Positions 52,135 through 61,566 are shown, counted from the first letter of the stretch. The stretch: DNA of 64,000 bases from JASGDB01 sp049841315 (GCA_049841315.1 JASGDB010000048.1:22854-86853); one strand, 5' to 3'. Translations and numbers: made by a program. The notes: generated by a model not told the origin, from the sequence alone.

Positions 52135-53319
52135 ATGGATGCTAATCAATGTTCATTCTGCGGACGGAAAAAAAAAGAAGTAGAAATACTGATTTCGGGG
52201 CAGAACGGATTTATATGCAATCACTGTATCGAGCAGGCACATTCTATCGTAAAGGATAATGTTTCTGCTAAAGACGGATTTTCTCCTGCCGAATCTGTCG
52301 GTGAATTGAAGAAGCCGAAAGAAATCAATGTATTTCTCGATAAATATGTCATCGGGCAGGAGCAGGCAAAAAAACAACTTTCCATTGCGGTTTACAATCA
52401 TTATAAAAGACTGCTTCACGCTAAGGAAGAAAATAAGGAAGTAGAGATTGAAAAATCCAACATCATCATGATTGGTGAAACCGGAACCGGTAAAACGCTT
52501 CTTGCCAAAACCATAGCAAGAGAACTGAACGTTCCGTTCTGTATCGTGGATGCTACGATTCTTACGGAAGCGGGCTATGTAGGCGAAGATGTGGAAAGTA
52601 TTCTGTCGCGTTTATTAATGGTGGCGGATTATGATGTGGAGAAAGCAGAAAAAGGAATTGTTTTCATTGATGAAATCGACAAAATCGCAAGAAAATCCGA
52701 CAATCCGAGTATCACAAGAGATGTTTCCGGAGAAGGCGTTCAGCAGGGATTGTTGAAATTGCTGGAAGGAAGCATTGTGAATGTTCCCCCTCAGGGAGGA
52801 AGAAAGCATCCCGACCAGAAATATATCCAGGTGAATACACAGAATATTCTTTTCATTGCGGGAGGAGCATTTGACGGTATTAAAGAAATCATTGAAAGAA
52901 GACTGAATAAGCAGGCAATCGGTTTCAGTGCTGAAAAATTGAATAAAACGGAGGACGAAGAAGCTATTTTGAGCCAGATTAATGCAACGGATTTAAGACG
53001 TTTCGGGCTGATTCCCGAGCTTTTAGGGCGTTTTCCGATTATTACTTATTTAGATAAACTAACGAAAGAAACGATGATTCGTATCATGAAAGAACCGAAA
53101 AATTCAATCATTAATCAATTTGTTGAACTTTTTAAGATGGATGGCGTGAAACTTGCATTTACCGATGGCGCTATCGAAAAAATAGTAGACGAAACAATGG
53201 AAAAAGGGTTGGGTGCAAGAGGTTTGAGAGGTACTACAGAAAAAGTTTTGGAGCCTTACATGTATAGTATTGGTGAGGAAAAAGAGATTGTTCTTACGGA
53301 TAAGAATATACTAAATTAA
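52135..53319 (+). CDS. clpX: ATP-dependent unfoldase ClpX
   Basis: AAA+ partner of ClpP for degrading tagged proteins; 394 aa, hexamer. It has the N-terminal zinc domain (CSFC, CNHC), Walker A GETGTGKT (about 115), pore loop GYVG, Walker B VFIDEIDKI, the ClpP-binding IGF loop in NKQAIGFSAE, and sensor 2 LGARGLRG. clpP is not in this window. Confidence 0.97.
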   Translation: MDANQCSFCGRKKKEVEILISGQNGFICNHCIEQAHSIVKDNVSAKDGFSPAESVGELKKPKEINVFLDKYVIGQEQAKKQLSIAVYNHYKRLLHAKEENKEVEIEKSNIIMIGETGTGKTLLAKTIARELNVPFCIVDATILTEAGYVGEDVESILSRLLMVADYDVEKAEKGIVFIDEIDKIARKSDNPSITRDVSGEGVQQGLLKLLEGSIVNVPPQGGRKHPDQKYIQVNTQNILFIAGGAFDGIKEIIERRLNKQAIGFSAEKLNKTEDEEAILSQINATDLRRFGLIPELLGRFPIITYLDKLTKETMIRIMKEPKNSIINQFVELFKMDGVKLAFTDGAIEKIVDETMEKGLGARGLRGTTEKVLEPYMYSIGEEKEIVLTDKNILN

Positions 53320-53329
53320 ATAATAATAT

Positions 53330-53358
53330 TTGTTATTTCAAAATTTTTTATAAATTTG
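53330..53358 (+). promoter_or_regulatory. Promoter of the T9SS cargo gene
   Basis: TTG (53330-53332) and TAAATTTG (53351-53358) spaced by 18 bases, 45 bases before the start. Confidence 0.6.
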
Positions 53359-53403
53359 CAAAAGGAAATGTTTTACAAAAAACACAAATTATAAAACAGA
53401 ATT

Positions 53404-55458
53404 ATGAGAAAAAATCTATTAACGCTAGGTAGCTTGGCTGTTTCTCTTATGCTAAGCGCGCAGACCACAACCGTGATTACGTATCTAGGAGCCGAATCAT
53501 TGGTAACAGTAAACGACGGAGCTCTTGTATATTCCGGCGGTGGTTGGAAAAACGCTACAAATAGTGTAATCAACAACACAGGAGATATTATGGTAGTGGG
53601 TGATGACACTGACGATGTATTTGAGGTTTATACAGCAACGACAGGCTCTGCAGCTTTCAATCTTAAAATGTCAGATACATCCGTATATGGGCAGCTCTAT
53701 ATTACCGGAATTCCGCAGACCCGTATTTCCGGCGTTGTTAATAAAGAATACAAAGCAGATTCCAACAACTCAACATTAGGTACTCTTGATTATGAGCAAT
53801 TAGGAAGACAGCAGGTGGCATTGCCGTTTATTGGTTATACCATCGGAGACTTGAAAAGAGACTTGGGAAGCTGGATTAATGTAACCGATACAGGATTATA
53901 TTATGCAGGGCGTTTCAACGTAGCTTCCGTTTTCAAATGGCACAACAGCAGAGTTCGTTTTGACCAGATAGTTGGTGCTGATACTGATGTTTTAAAAACA
54001 GGGCTTAGCTCCCATAAACCATACGATTATTATATTCTTCCAAGAAGAACCCAAAGTGCTGACGGAACAACTTCTACAACTCAGTGGGATGCAGCCGCAA
54101 CATTGAAGACGTTTATTGGAACACCGGCATCGGATGAAGATACCAATACATTAGTATCGCTTACACACGCAGCACACGTTAGTCAAAATGGTTCTATCGT
54201 GCCTGTTGATATGGGAATTAACGGTTATAAAAAAAATGCATACTACGAAACGTATAACAGCTACCTTGTTGACCCGTTCAGACCGGGAGGAGCTATCAGC
54301 CCGCTTACCAATGCGTGGGACGGTGCAGATTGGGACGATGATTTCGGAAGAAATATGTATCAGTTCGGAAACCCGTTTCTTACTAATTTAGATCTATCTA
54401 ATATCATTGAAAGTGATGGAAATTCATTGAACCTTCCTGACGGTGAAGTTGTCGGAGTTGCTGTGATTGGAGCGGCAGGATTGAACTGGGACAGAAGAGG
54501 TACCAATTATCATACAGGAAATATTAATGTAGCAGAAGTTGACGGAGGAGCTTTCCAGGCTGGTGATTTGGATGTTTTGCTTATTAAGCCAATGGGAGAA
54601 TTTCATTTGAAAATGGAACCTCTTGCTACTGTTACTGATACCCGCCCTTTTTCTATGAAGAATGCAAGAAGATTTTCACAAGAAGCAGAACCAGGTAATG
54701 ATTATGCTGTTGCAAGTAGAACATCAGCGATTCCTGCTGACAAAGTGGTAAAACAGGTGGCTGTAGTATTGAGAGACTCTTCAGGTAATGAGCTGGGAAG
54801 AACCTATTATGCAGTTTCACAGTCTGTACCTACAGGGTATAATGATGAGCAAAAATTACAGTCATACGTAAGAGCGTATCCTATTTATACAAAAGAAGAA
54901 CTTCCCGGAGGTGGTGAAGATACAAGCAGACTTGAAAATCTGTATATCAACGCTGCCAACGAAATTGATTTTGCAGGAAAGAAAATTCCTTTGGTTATAG
55001 AAAACGAAGATGCTGCATCTATCAGCTTTGAGGTATATGAAGCAGGAAAAAGACTTCAGAATGGTGCGGGACTTTCTACAGGAAAATCATTCTACATTAA
55101 GAAAGACAATACTATTACAAAAATAAATGACGGAAGCAGCATCGCTTTCGCAGAAGGAAGTTACGGTTTATACTACGACACTCCAAGTGAAGAAACTACT
55201 TTGGCGAGCAGCGATGTAAGCCTGTACCAAACAGTAGTTGCAAAAAAACAATCCGATTGGGTTATCCGTTTTGCTAAAGACTGGAAAACTGCAGACGTAG
55301 AAGTATATTCAGCAGCTGGACAATTAGTTCATTCTAATAAAAAAGTTTCTACTTCACAGGATTATATCATCCCATTGAACACTTCAGTAAACGGTATGTT
55401 TATCGTTAAAACAACTTCTGATAAAGGTGAAGTGGTAACTAAAAAAATCGTTAAATAA
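53404..55458 (+). CDS. Secreted protein with T9SS type A sorting domain
   Basis: A 684-aa exported protein. Signal peptide MRKNLLTLGSLAVSLMLSAQ; a large, Asp/Gly/Thr-rich middle without a clear catalytic domain; and a C-terminal T9SS type A domain (about 605-684, with VEVYSAAGQLVHS and GMFIVKTTSDKGEVVTKKIVK in that order). Probably secreted across the outer membrane and surface-attached. It is followed after 15 bases by a small membrane-tailed protein gene. Confidence 0.85.
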   Translation: MRKNLLTLGSLAVSLMLSAQTTTVITYLGAESLVTVNDGALVYSGGGWKNATNSVINNTGDIMVVGDDTDDVFEVYTATTGSAAFNLKMSDTSVYGQLYITGIPQTRISGVVNKEYKADSNNSTLGTLDYEQLGRQQVALPFIGYTIGDLKRDLGSWINVTDTGLYYAGRFNVASVFKWHNSRVRFDQIVGADTDVLKTGLSSHKPYDYYILPRRTQSADGTTSTTQWDAAATLKTFIGTPASDEDTNTLVSLTHAAHVSQNGSIVPVDMGINGYKKNAYYETYNSYLVDPFRPGGAISPLTNAWDGADWDDDFGRNMYQFGNPFLTNLDLSNIIESDGNSLNLPDGEVVGVAVIGAAGLNWDRRGTNYHTGNINVAEVDGGAFQAGDLDVLLIKPMGEFHLKMEPLATVTDTRPFSMKNARRFSQEAEPGNDYAVASRTSAIPADKVVKQVAVVLRDSSGNELGRTYYAVSQSVPTGYNDEQKLQSYVRAYPIYTKEELPGGGEDTSRLENLYINAANEIDFAGKKIPLVIENEDAASISFEVYEAGKRLQNGAGLSTGKSFYIKKDNTITKINDGSSIAFAEGSYGLYYDTPSEETTLASSDVSLYQTVVAKKQSDWVIRFAKDWKTADVEVYSAAGQLVHSNKKVSTSQDYIIPLNTSVNGMFIVKTTSDKGEVVTKKIVK

Positions 55459-55473
55459 GTAAAACCACAAGGA

Positions 55474-55698
55474 ATGAAAAATATATTGAATAAAAAGTTA
55501 GCAGCTTTATTGCTTTTAGTTTACGGATTTATGCTTAACGCACAAACACCGCCAACCCCTGATGAAGGTACTGAAGCTGGAGATATTGGAGGTATGAGAC
55601 AACCGATTGATGATTACATCGGTATACTGATGGTGGCAGGTGTGGTTTTGATTGCCCTAATCATGTTATCCAAGAGGAAAAAAATCAGCAATATCTAA
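55474..55698 (+). CDS. Small PID-CTERM-like membrane protein
   Basis: A 74-aa protein: signal peptide to about NAQ (MKNILNKKLAALLLLVYGF), a short acidic Pro-rich linker (TPPTPDEGTEAGDIG), then PIDDYIGILMVAGVVLIALI and a basic tail (SKRKKISNI). The PID motif followed by a helix and basic residues fits the PID-CTERM protein-sorting type in Flavobacteriia, recognised from memory. Co-transcribed with the T9SS cargo gene. Confidence 0.7.
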   Translation: MKNILNKKLAALLLLVYGFMLNAQTPPTPDEGTEAGDIGGMRQPIDDYIGILMVAGVVLIALIMLSKRKKISNI

Positions 55699-55703
55699 TA
55701 AAA

Positions 55704-55740
55704 AAAACTCACTAATTTTAGTGAGTTTTTTTTATTTTTG
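55704..55740 (+). terminator. Terminator merged with the next promoter box
   Basis: A perfect palindrome of AAAACTCACTAA and its complement around TT (55704-55729) followed by T residues. The T tract runs directly into TATTTTTG (55733-55740), the -7 box of the TlpA-like gene, which starts 3 bases later. Confidence 0.8.
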
Positions 55741-55743
55741 TAT

Positions 55744-57033
55744 ATGAAAAAGATTTTATTAGCACTTACATTATGTGTTACGGCAGGACACTTCGCTGCC
55801 CAGTTTAAAATTACGGTTGCCGTTCCTGCTGAATTTTCCTCGAAAGAGGCGTATCTCTATACTTTGGATGGTTCCAAGGATATTCTCAATACTAAGCAGC
55901 TCCGCAAAGGAAATATCTGGAGTATTACGGTTTCTAAGCCATATTCCGGTATGTTGAGAATGTATTTTCCCGATACCAATGATTCTGTCAGCTTCATTTC
56001 GGAAAATAAAGATGTCAGCCTGAAACTGACGGCGGTTAACGATAAAATTACCGATGTGGAGTTCCTTGATGAAGCCAACCGGCTGATGAGTGAATTTCAG
56101 GAATTGCAGCAAAAAAAGCAATACATACTTCCTGCTCTTTATCAGATTAAAGAATATTACAAGGATCGTACAGATTTCGGAGCAGCGTTGAATAAAGAAA
56201 TAGGTAAACTTTCCGAAAATCCGCCCTCAACAGAAAAATTCCCTTTTGTAGATTTTTACAGCACTAATTACAATAAATTTGTATTAAAAGAAGCCGGAAA
56301 ACCATCAGTTACAGAAAAAGAAATTCAATACTTTTTAGTAAATTCCGGCGATATGCTGGAAACCTCATCTTTGATGAAACCCGTGCTTATTTCATATCTT
56401 AATCAGCCTTCCGTAAAGAAAGATATTTCAAAATCAGTAGACGAGTTACTGGCAGCTGTGAATGTGGAAACACCACGTGGGCAGACCGTTCTTTCAGAAC
56501 TTATTGAGATTTTTGATTTGTACGATATGTCAGACATGAGAGACAAATACCTTGCAGATGCAAAAAACCTTAAATGTACCATCAATGACAGGCTTGCGGC
56601 AACAATCAATACCAATGTCAGCACCCAAATCGGGGCAAAATTTAAAGATTATACCTTTACTTCTGCTACAAACACCAAAGCTAAAAGCATTTACGGAGTA
56701 AAAGCAGATAAAAAAGTTATAATTTTCTGGGCGAGCACCTGCTCACATTGTGAAAAGGAAATCCCGGAAATTCTCGAAATATATAATGAACTTAAGAAAA
56801 AGAATGTTGAAGTAATCGGACTTTCAGTAGATTCTGAAAAAGATTCTTATACCAATAAAATAAAAAATCTTCCTTGGATTAACGATGCAGAGCTGAAAGG
56901 TTGGTACAGCTCTTACGCTGAAACTTATAACGTACATGCCACTCCGAGCTATTTTATTCTTGATGCAGATAATAAAATTATTGAAAAGCCCGAAAATGCA
57001 AAAAATGTAGTTGAATATTTTAAATTCAAATAA
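55744..57033 (+). CDS. TlpA-like thioredoxin-family secreted protein
   Basis: About 429 aa with a signal peptide (MKKILLALTLCVTAGHFAAQ). The N-terminal part is a DUF4369-like, beta-rich domain; the middle is helical; the C-terminal thioredoxin fold has WASTCSHCEKEIPEI, with the CSHC redox pair about 333. Possibly a periplasmic thiol-disulfide reductase. The ATG at 55744 is chosen because the promoter box covers any earlier start. Confidence 0.88.
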   Translation: MKKILLALTLCVTAGHFAAQFKITVAVPAEFSSKEAYLYTLDGSKDILNTKQLRKGNIWSITVSKPYSGMLRMYFPDTNDSVSFISENKDVSLKLTAVNDKITDVEFLDEANRLMSEFQELQQKKQYILPALYQIKEYYKDRTDFGAALNKEIGKLSENPPSTEKFPFVDFYSTNYNKFVLKEAGKPSVTEKEIQYFLVNSGDMLETSSLMKPVLISYLNQPSVKKDISKSVDELLAAVNVETPRGQTVLSELIEIFDLYDMSDMRDKYLADAKNLKCTINDRLAATINTNVSTQIGAKFKDYTFTSATNTKAKSIYGVKADKKVIIFWASTCSHCEKEIPEILEIYNELKKKNVEVIGLSVDSEKDSYTNKIKNLPWINDAELKGWYSSYAETYNVHATPSYFILDADNKIIEKPENAKNVVEYFKFK

Positions 57034-57034
57034 T

Positions 57035-57065
57035 TTTGTGAAGTCTTAAATTATTTTTACATTTG
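57035..57065 (+). promoter_or_regulatory. Promoter of tRNA-Met
   Basis: TTG (57035-57037) and TACATTTG (57058-57065) spaced by 20 bases, 12 bases before the tRNA. Confidence 0.6.
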
Positions 57066-57077
57066 CACCACCAAAAA

Positions 57078-57151
57078 GGCGAGGTAGCTCAGATGGTTAG
57101 AGCGCAGGATTCATAACCCTGAGGTCACGGGTTCAATTCCCGTCTTCGCTA
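57078..57151 (+). tRNA. tRNA-Met (CAT), elongator type
   Basis: 74 nt. Acceptor GGCGAGG with CTTCGCT; D arm GCTC...GAGC; anticodon loop TTCATAA (CAT at 57112-57114); T arm ACGGG-TTCAATT-CCCGT; discriminator A. CCA is not encoded. Lower anticodon stem has one A-C mismatch. Initiator features (C1-A72 mismatch, GGG anticodon stem) are absent; a tRNA-Ile(k2CAT) reading is not excluded. Confidence 0.93.
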
Positions 57152-57179
57152 CGAATAACAAGCTGATAATCAGTATTTT

Positions 57180-57206
57180 AACTCTCTTGAAAAGAGAGTT
57201 TTTTTA
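57180..57206 (+). terminator. Terminator after tRNA-Met
   Basis: AACTCTCTT-GAA-AAGAGAGTT followed by TTTTTAT, 28 bases after the tRNA. Confidence 0.85.
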
Positions 57207-57219
57207 TGCTTAAATTTTG

Positions 57220-57240
57220 GGTACAACATAGGTACAACAT
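57220..57240. repeat. Tandem direct repeat downstream of tRNA-Met
   Basis: GGTACAACAT occurs twice in a row (57220-57229 and 57231-57240). Short direct repeats like this next to tRNAs resemble arm-type sites of integrated elements. No integrase gene is nearby. Confidence 0.35.
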
Positions 57241-57256
57241 TAATATGATTACTTGT

Positions 57257-58984
57257 TTATTTGATTTCAAAATTTTTAAAATTACATCTGCCTTTTTCAA
57301 ATACAAAACGGATTCTGTTTTCCCCTTTTTGTAAAGGAAAACTTTTGATTGCTACCTTTTTCCAGATTTCGTATCCTCCTGTTTCCGTAAGCGAGATTTT
57401 GGCGAGTTCTTTTCCTTTTTCATCGGTAATTTTCAGTACCGAATCTCCCTGAGGATTGCCGTAAACGATATTCAAAGTGGAGTTTCTGTCGGTATTGCTG
57501 TTCAGCGTGAATTGCAGCCATTCTCCGTCCTCAATTTTCCCGACATAATATTCTCCGTTTGCTGATTTGTAAATATCCACACCGTCGTTTCTCATCTGGT
57601 GTCCGCTGTTCCAGTCGGAGCGCAAATGCTGACTGCTTACCCAAAGATTTTGAACATCTTTATCGAAATAGGCGGAATTAAGCCTTCCCAAATCATATTC
57701 CACAGCGTAAATTTTTCCCGGAATCTGATGTTTTTTAAACGGTTTTGCAGAAGCATCATGCACCTGTCTGAACATCGCATCAATCACATCATATTTGATT
57801 TCTACATTGTTCATTTTATAATTTTCCGCAATCTGCATCATTGTTTTTTCGGCAAATTCTCTTGACGGTTTTTCACCTCCGTTTTTCCAGTAATCCAATA
57901 GTTTTTGGTATTCGGGAGTGATTTTTACATTGGCGATTCCGGCGATGTTATCGATTTTTTTCATCGGCCAGAATGCGTAACCTATATTATGCTTATCCAT
58001 TAGCTGAAGCACTTCCGTAAACCAGACATTGGAGTTTTCTCCGGTTTCTCCCAGCCAAATCGGAACGTTGTATTTTTCTCTCAGTTCCAAAGCAATTTTT
58101 ATGGTATTATCATCATTAAAATTCCAGTATTTATGGAAACTCAGCGCGATATTATCATCCCACAAATCGCCCAAACCGTTGTAATTATTTCCCCAGCCGT
58201 TTCCTTCGATGAAAACGATATGCTTTTTATCGACTTTGCGAATCGCTTCCGTAATCTCTTTTTGCAGTTTCCAAAGCGGAGCATTGGATTGTTCGTCCGT
58301 TCCGTTCGGGTTTTGCCCGGTGAATGCCCAGTTCGGCTCATTGATGATGTCGTAACCGCCAATCCATGGGTCGTCTTTGTACCTTTCGGCTAATTTTTTC
58401 CAGAGTGCAACGGTTTTTTTCTGATTTTCCTCACTTTCCCAAACCGACGGTTTTGAAGTATCATAATCCGAAATATTCGCATCTTTTCCCTGACCGCCCG
58501 GAACAGCATGCAGGTCAAGAATCAGATACATTTTGTTATCAGCACACCATTTCAACAGATTGTCGGTCATTTTAAAACCATCTTCAATCCACGTGTTTTT
58601 ACCTTTTACGGGCTCTTTTTCAATAGGAAGCGTATACCATTTGTAATGCATCGGAAGTCTTACGGAATTAAATCCCCATTTCGCCAGAGAATCGATATCC
58701 TGTTTGGTTACGCCGTTTTTCAGATAGGCGGAATAGAATTTTTCCTTGCCTTCCTTTCCGGCAACTTCTTCGATTTTTTCTTCGATTTTGAATTGAGGCC
58801 CTGCAAAATCTCCTGTTTTCAGCATATAGCCTTCCTGAAGCATCCAGCCTCCGAGCCCAAGACCTTTCAGAACTACATTTTCACCATTTTCGTTGACAAT
58901 TTTTTGCCCTTCGATTTTCAGAAATCCTTGTGAATAAGCAAAAAGGGAAAACAGCACGAAGCCGAGCAGAAAATGTTTTTTCAT
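57257..58984 (-). CDS. Secreted GH5-family glycoside hydrolase with CBM-like C-terminus
   Basis: About 575 aa, signal peptide MKKHFLLGFVLFSLFAYSQ. GH5 (beta/alpha)8 features: LRLPMHYKWYT-type strand VRLPMHYKWY, LILDLHAVPGGQG, acid/base Glu in IINEPNW (about 214), and nucleophile Glu in WLGETGENSNVWF (about 311). A C-terminal ~140-aa beta-sandwich with WLQFTLNSNTDRNSTLNIV resembles CBM6-type modules. It probably acts on beta-glucans. The ATG at 58984 is preferred to one 36 bases upstream. Confidence 0.88.
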   Translation of the reverse strand: MKKHFLLGFVLFSLFAYSQGFLKIEGQKIVNENGENVVLKGLGLGGWMLQEGYMLKTGDFAGPQFKIEEKIEEVAGKEGKEKFYSAYLKNGVTKQDIDSLAKWGFNSVRLPMHYKWYTLPIEKEPVKGKNTWIEDGFKMTDNLLKWCADNKMYLILDLHAVPGGQGKDANISDYDTSKPSVWESEENQKKTVALWKKLAERYKDDPWIGGYDIINEPNWAFTGQNPNGTDEQSNAPLWKLQKEITEAIRKVDKKHIVFIEGNGWGNNYNGLGDLWDDNIALSFHKYWNFNDDNTIKIALELREKYNVPIWLGETGENSNVWFTEVLQLMDKHNIGYAFWPMKKIDNIAGIANVKITPEYQKLLDYWKNGGEKPSREFAEKTMMQIAENYKMNNVEIKYDVIDAMFRQVHDASAKPFKKHQIPGKIYAVEYDLGRLNSAYFDKDVQNLWVSSQHLRSDWNSGHQMRNDGVDIYKSANGEYYVGKIEDGEWLQFTLNSNTDRNSTLNIVYGNPQGDSVLKITDEKGKELAKISLTETGGYEIWKKVAIKSFPLQKGENRIRFVFEKGRCNFKNFEIK

Positions 58985-59157
58985 GATGTAAATTTTCTCT
59001 AAATGTAGGAAAAATTTCATTGTCTCAAAATGATAATTTTCCTTACAATAAAGATATTCTGAAATTTTTATGAGAAAAGTTTACGAAATCCAAAGTTGTT
59101 CTTCTTTCTCAATTTTCCGGATTCCATCGAATTTTTTTTGAACGTCCATTCTCAAAA

Positions 59158-59604
59158 TCATTTGTTGTAGAATTTTTTAGTAAAATAAGAAACAGGAATT
59201 CCGATGCAGAAAAACAAAATGGCGATTGCAAGAATGGCTTTGCCCCAATCGAAATCAGAAGTTCCGATTCTGCTCATAGGAATAACGATTCTCTGTGTGA
59301 TAAACCACGCAGAAACAGCGATTAACAAAGCATTGAAAAGAATGTTTTTTTGAAAAAAAGAAATTTTGGGATAGATGAAAAAGAATACAGATGTAATCGC
59401 AAAAGCAATAAAAAAATGCACCAAAAGCCCGAACAAAATATATCCGAAATCTCCGGAATAAGCCGCTTCGCCGAATATTCCGCTTGCAATAAACTGCAAT
59501 ATAACTTTCGGCATCAAACCTTTGGAAATGTAGGCTTGAACAAATGCCGCTAAAATATCCAGAGCTCCTGCAATCAAGGTTGTTTTAAAAATATTTTTCC
59601 ACAT
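59158..59604 (-). CDS. Small four-helix membrane protein
   Basis: A 148-aa protein starting MWKNIFKTTLIAGALDILAA, with four hydrophobic segments and a basic tail. Family not recognised with certainty; it looks like DUF1440-type inner-membrane proteins. It lies just downstream (71 bases on the message) of the Gfo/Idh/MocA gene and may share its transcript. Confidence 0.7.
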   Translation of the reverse strand: MWKNIFKTTLIAGALDILAAFVQAYISKGLMPKVILQFIASGIFGEAAYSGDFGYILFGLLVHFFIAFAITSVFFFIYPKISFFQKNILFNALLIAVSAWFITQRIVIPMSRIGTSDFDWGKAILAIAILFFCIGIPVSYFTKKFYNK

Positions 59605-59675
59605 TGTTTTGATTTTTTTATTAAAGAGGTTAATAATGCAAATATAATTTTTCAGAATATGAATATCATTCCAAA

Positions 59676-60638
59676 TCAACTAATCATTTTCACAATCTCC
59701 AAAGCCACTTTCAAGGCTTCCGTTCCGTCTTCCAGAGAAACCTGAATCGGTTCGTCTTTCAAAATAGCATCAGCAAAGGAATTTAATTCATCTAAAATCG
59801 CATTATTCGGTTGAATGTTCGGATATTCAAACAAAATCTGATTTTTTTCGCCGTCCGCATTTTCAATAATCATATCGAAATCACTCGGGTTTTCGGGAGC
59901 AGGTTTCATTCGGATAACTTCGGCTTTTTTCTCCAAAAAATCGACGGAAATATACGCATCTTGCTGGAAAAATCTGGATTTTCGCATCGCTTTCATCGAA
60001 ATCCGGGAAGTGGTAAGATTCGCGACACAGCCGTTTTCAAACTCGATTCTCGCATTCGTAATATCGGGCGTTTTGGAAACCACGCAAACTCCCGAAGCGT
60101 GGATATTTTTCACTTTCGATTTCACAATGGAAAGCAGAATATCCAAATCGTGAATCATCAAATCCAAAACCACGGAGACGTCCGTTCCTCTCGGATTAAA
60201 TTCCGCCAGACGATGAATTTCAATGAACATCGGATTTTTGATAAAATCTTTCGTGGCAATGAACGCCGGATTGTAGCGTTCAACGTGTCCAACCTGTGCT
60301 TTGATACCGTTTTCACGGCATTTGTAGAGAATTTCTTCCGCCTGTTGAAGCGTTTGTGTTACCGGTTTTTCAATAAAAAAATGAATGCCTTTTGCAATGG
60401 CTTTCATTGCGTAATCGTAGTGATAAACGGTTGGCGTTACGATGTCCAGCATCTGAATTTCAGACAGCAATTCGTCGAAATTTTCGTAATATTTGTAACC
60501 GAATTCGGCTTCTAATTTTTTTCCGTTTTCCGCATCAGCATCGTGAAAACCGACCAAATCGTATTTCTCGGACTGATTCAAAAGTTTCAAATGGATTTTC
60601 CCAAGATGACCTGCACCTACTAAACCGGCTTTAAGCAT
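59676..60638 (-). CDS. Gfo/Idh/MocA-family NAD(P)-dependent oxidoreductase
   Basis: A 320-aa dehydrogenase. Rossmann motif GAGHLGKIH (about 8-16); EKPVTQTL is the conserved EKP motif, and the C-terminal alpha/beta domain begins near GHVERYNPAF. Acts on a sugar or inositol derivative; substrate unknown. It starts after a repeat-rich gap. Confidence 0.9.
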   Translation of the reverse strand: MLKAGLVGAGHLGKIHLKLLNQSEKYDLVGFHDADAENGKKLEAEFGYKYYENFDELLSEIQMLDIVTPTVYHYDYAMKAIAKGIHFFIEKPVTQTLQQAEEILYKCRENGIKAQVGHVERYNPAFIATKDFIKNPMFIEIHRLAEFNPRGTDVSVVLDLMIHDLDILLSIVKSKVKNIHASGVCVVSKTPDITNARIEFENGCVANLTTSRISMKAMRKSRFFQQDAYISVDFLEKKAEVIRMKPAPENPSDFDMIIENADGEKNQILFEYPNIQPNNAILDELNSFADAILKDEPIQVSLEDGTEALKVALEIVKMIS

Positions 60639-60691
60639 AGAAATTTTGTTTTTTCAAATTTACTTCTTTAACGCAAAGACGCAAAATTAAT

Positions 60692-60900
60692 TTTAAAATT
60701 AAACTGTTATACACTTGCAAAAATTTTAAACGCAATGAACGCAAAGGTTCTTTTTTTACTACTAATCTCTTTATTTTTAACGTTCGCAAAGGCACTTCGT
60801 TTAGCAAAGTAAAACGTCCATCTTGGCTGAGTGAAACGCCCTTGCGAACGAAAAATATTTTCAATCATATAAAAAATCCTTTGCGTTCCTTGCGTTTAAA
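60692..60900. repeat. Diverged relative of the sulP-flanking repeat
   Basis: Contains several CGCAAAG/CTTTGCG motifs and a TTTACTACTAA stretch in the same order as the repeats at 35942-36100 and 37801-37958, but with many changes. It fills the intergenic space between the oxidoreductase and pcm. Confidence 0.45.
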
Positions 60901-60903
60901 TAC

Positions 60904-60911
60904 TATTTTTG
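60904..60911 (+). promoter_or_regulatory. -7 promoter box of pcm
   Basis: TATTTTTG, ending 4 bases before the pcm start; the transcript would be effectively leaderless. Confidence 0.5.
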
Positions 60912-60915
60912 TGAA

Positions 60916-61566
60916 ATGCAGGATTCATTTTTACATAAAGGAAAACGTAAAATTTTAGTGGAATATCTTCGGGATAAAATCGGGATTTCGGACGAAAATG
61001 TGCTGAAAGCGATGAATGAAGTTCCGCGTCATCTCTTTATTGAAAGCATTTTTGAAGATTATGCGTACGAAGACCGTGCTTTCCCGATTGCTTCCGGACA
61101 AACCATTTCGCACCCTTCCACAGTTGCGGAACAGACCGAACTTTTGGAAGTAAAATCCGGCGAAAAAATTCTGGAAATCGGAACGGGTTGCGGTTATCAG
61201 ACTGCGGTTTTATTAGCGATGAATACGCTTGTTTATACCGTTGAACGCCAGAAAGATTTATTCGATTTTTCTAAAAAGAAACTCCGTGAAATGCATTTGT
61301 ACCCGAAATTTCAAAGTTTCGGGGACGGTTTTGCCGGACTTCCTACGTTTGCACCTTTTGACAAAATCATCGTAACCTGCGGTGCGGAAATTTTGCCGAC
61401 CGAACTTCTGAAACAATTAAAAACCGGCGGAAAAATGGTCATTCCTCTCGGAAAAACCGATGAACAGATTCTTTACCGCTTCACGAAAATTTCCGATAAG
61501 GAATTTGAAAAAGAAGAATTTGGGGCATATAAATTCGTTCCGATGCTGAATAATACGAATAAGTAA
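60916..61566 (+). CDS. pcm: Protein-L-isoaspartate O-methyltransferase
   Basis: Repairs isoaspartate damage using S-adenosylmethionine; 216 aa. Motifs: VPRHLFIE, GQTISHPSTVAEQTELL, and SAM-binding ILEIGTGCGYQTAVLL, followed by post-I GFAGLP. Complete and monocistronic. Confidence 0.94.
   Translation: MQDSFLHKGKRKILVEYLRDKIGISDENVLKAMNEVPRHLFIESIFEDYAYEDRAFPIASGQTISHPSTVAEQTELLEVKSGEKILEIGTGCGYQTAVLLAMNTLVYTVERQKDLFDFSKKKLREMHLYPKFQSFGDGFAGLPTFAPFDKIIVTCGAEILPTELLKQLKTGGKMVIPLGKTDEQILYRFTKISDKEFEKEEFGAYKFVPMLNNTNK

Noticed and set aside
60631..60864. Minus-strand 77-codon frame before pcm
   Set aside because: It lies inside the CTTTGCG-type repeat; composition is that of the repeat, not of a gene.
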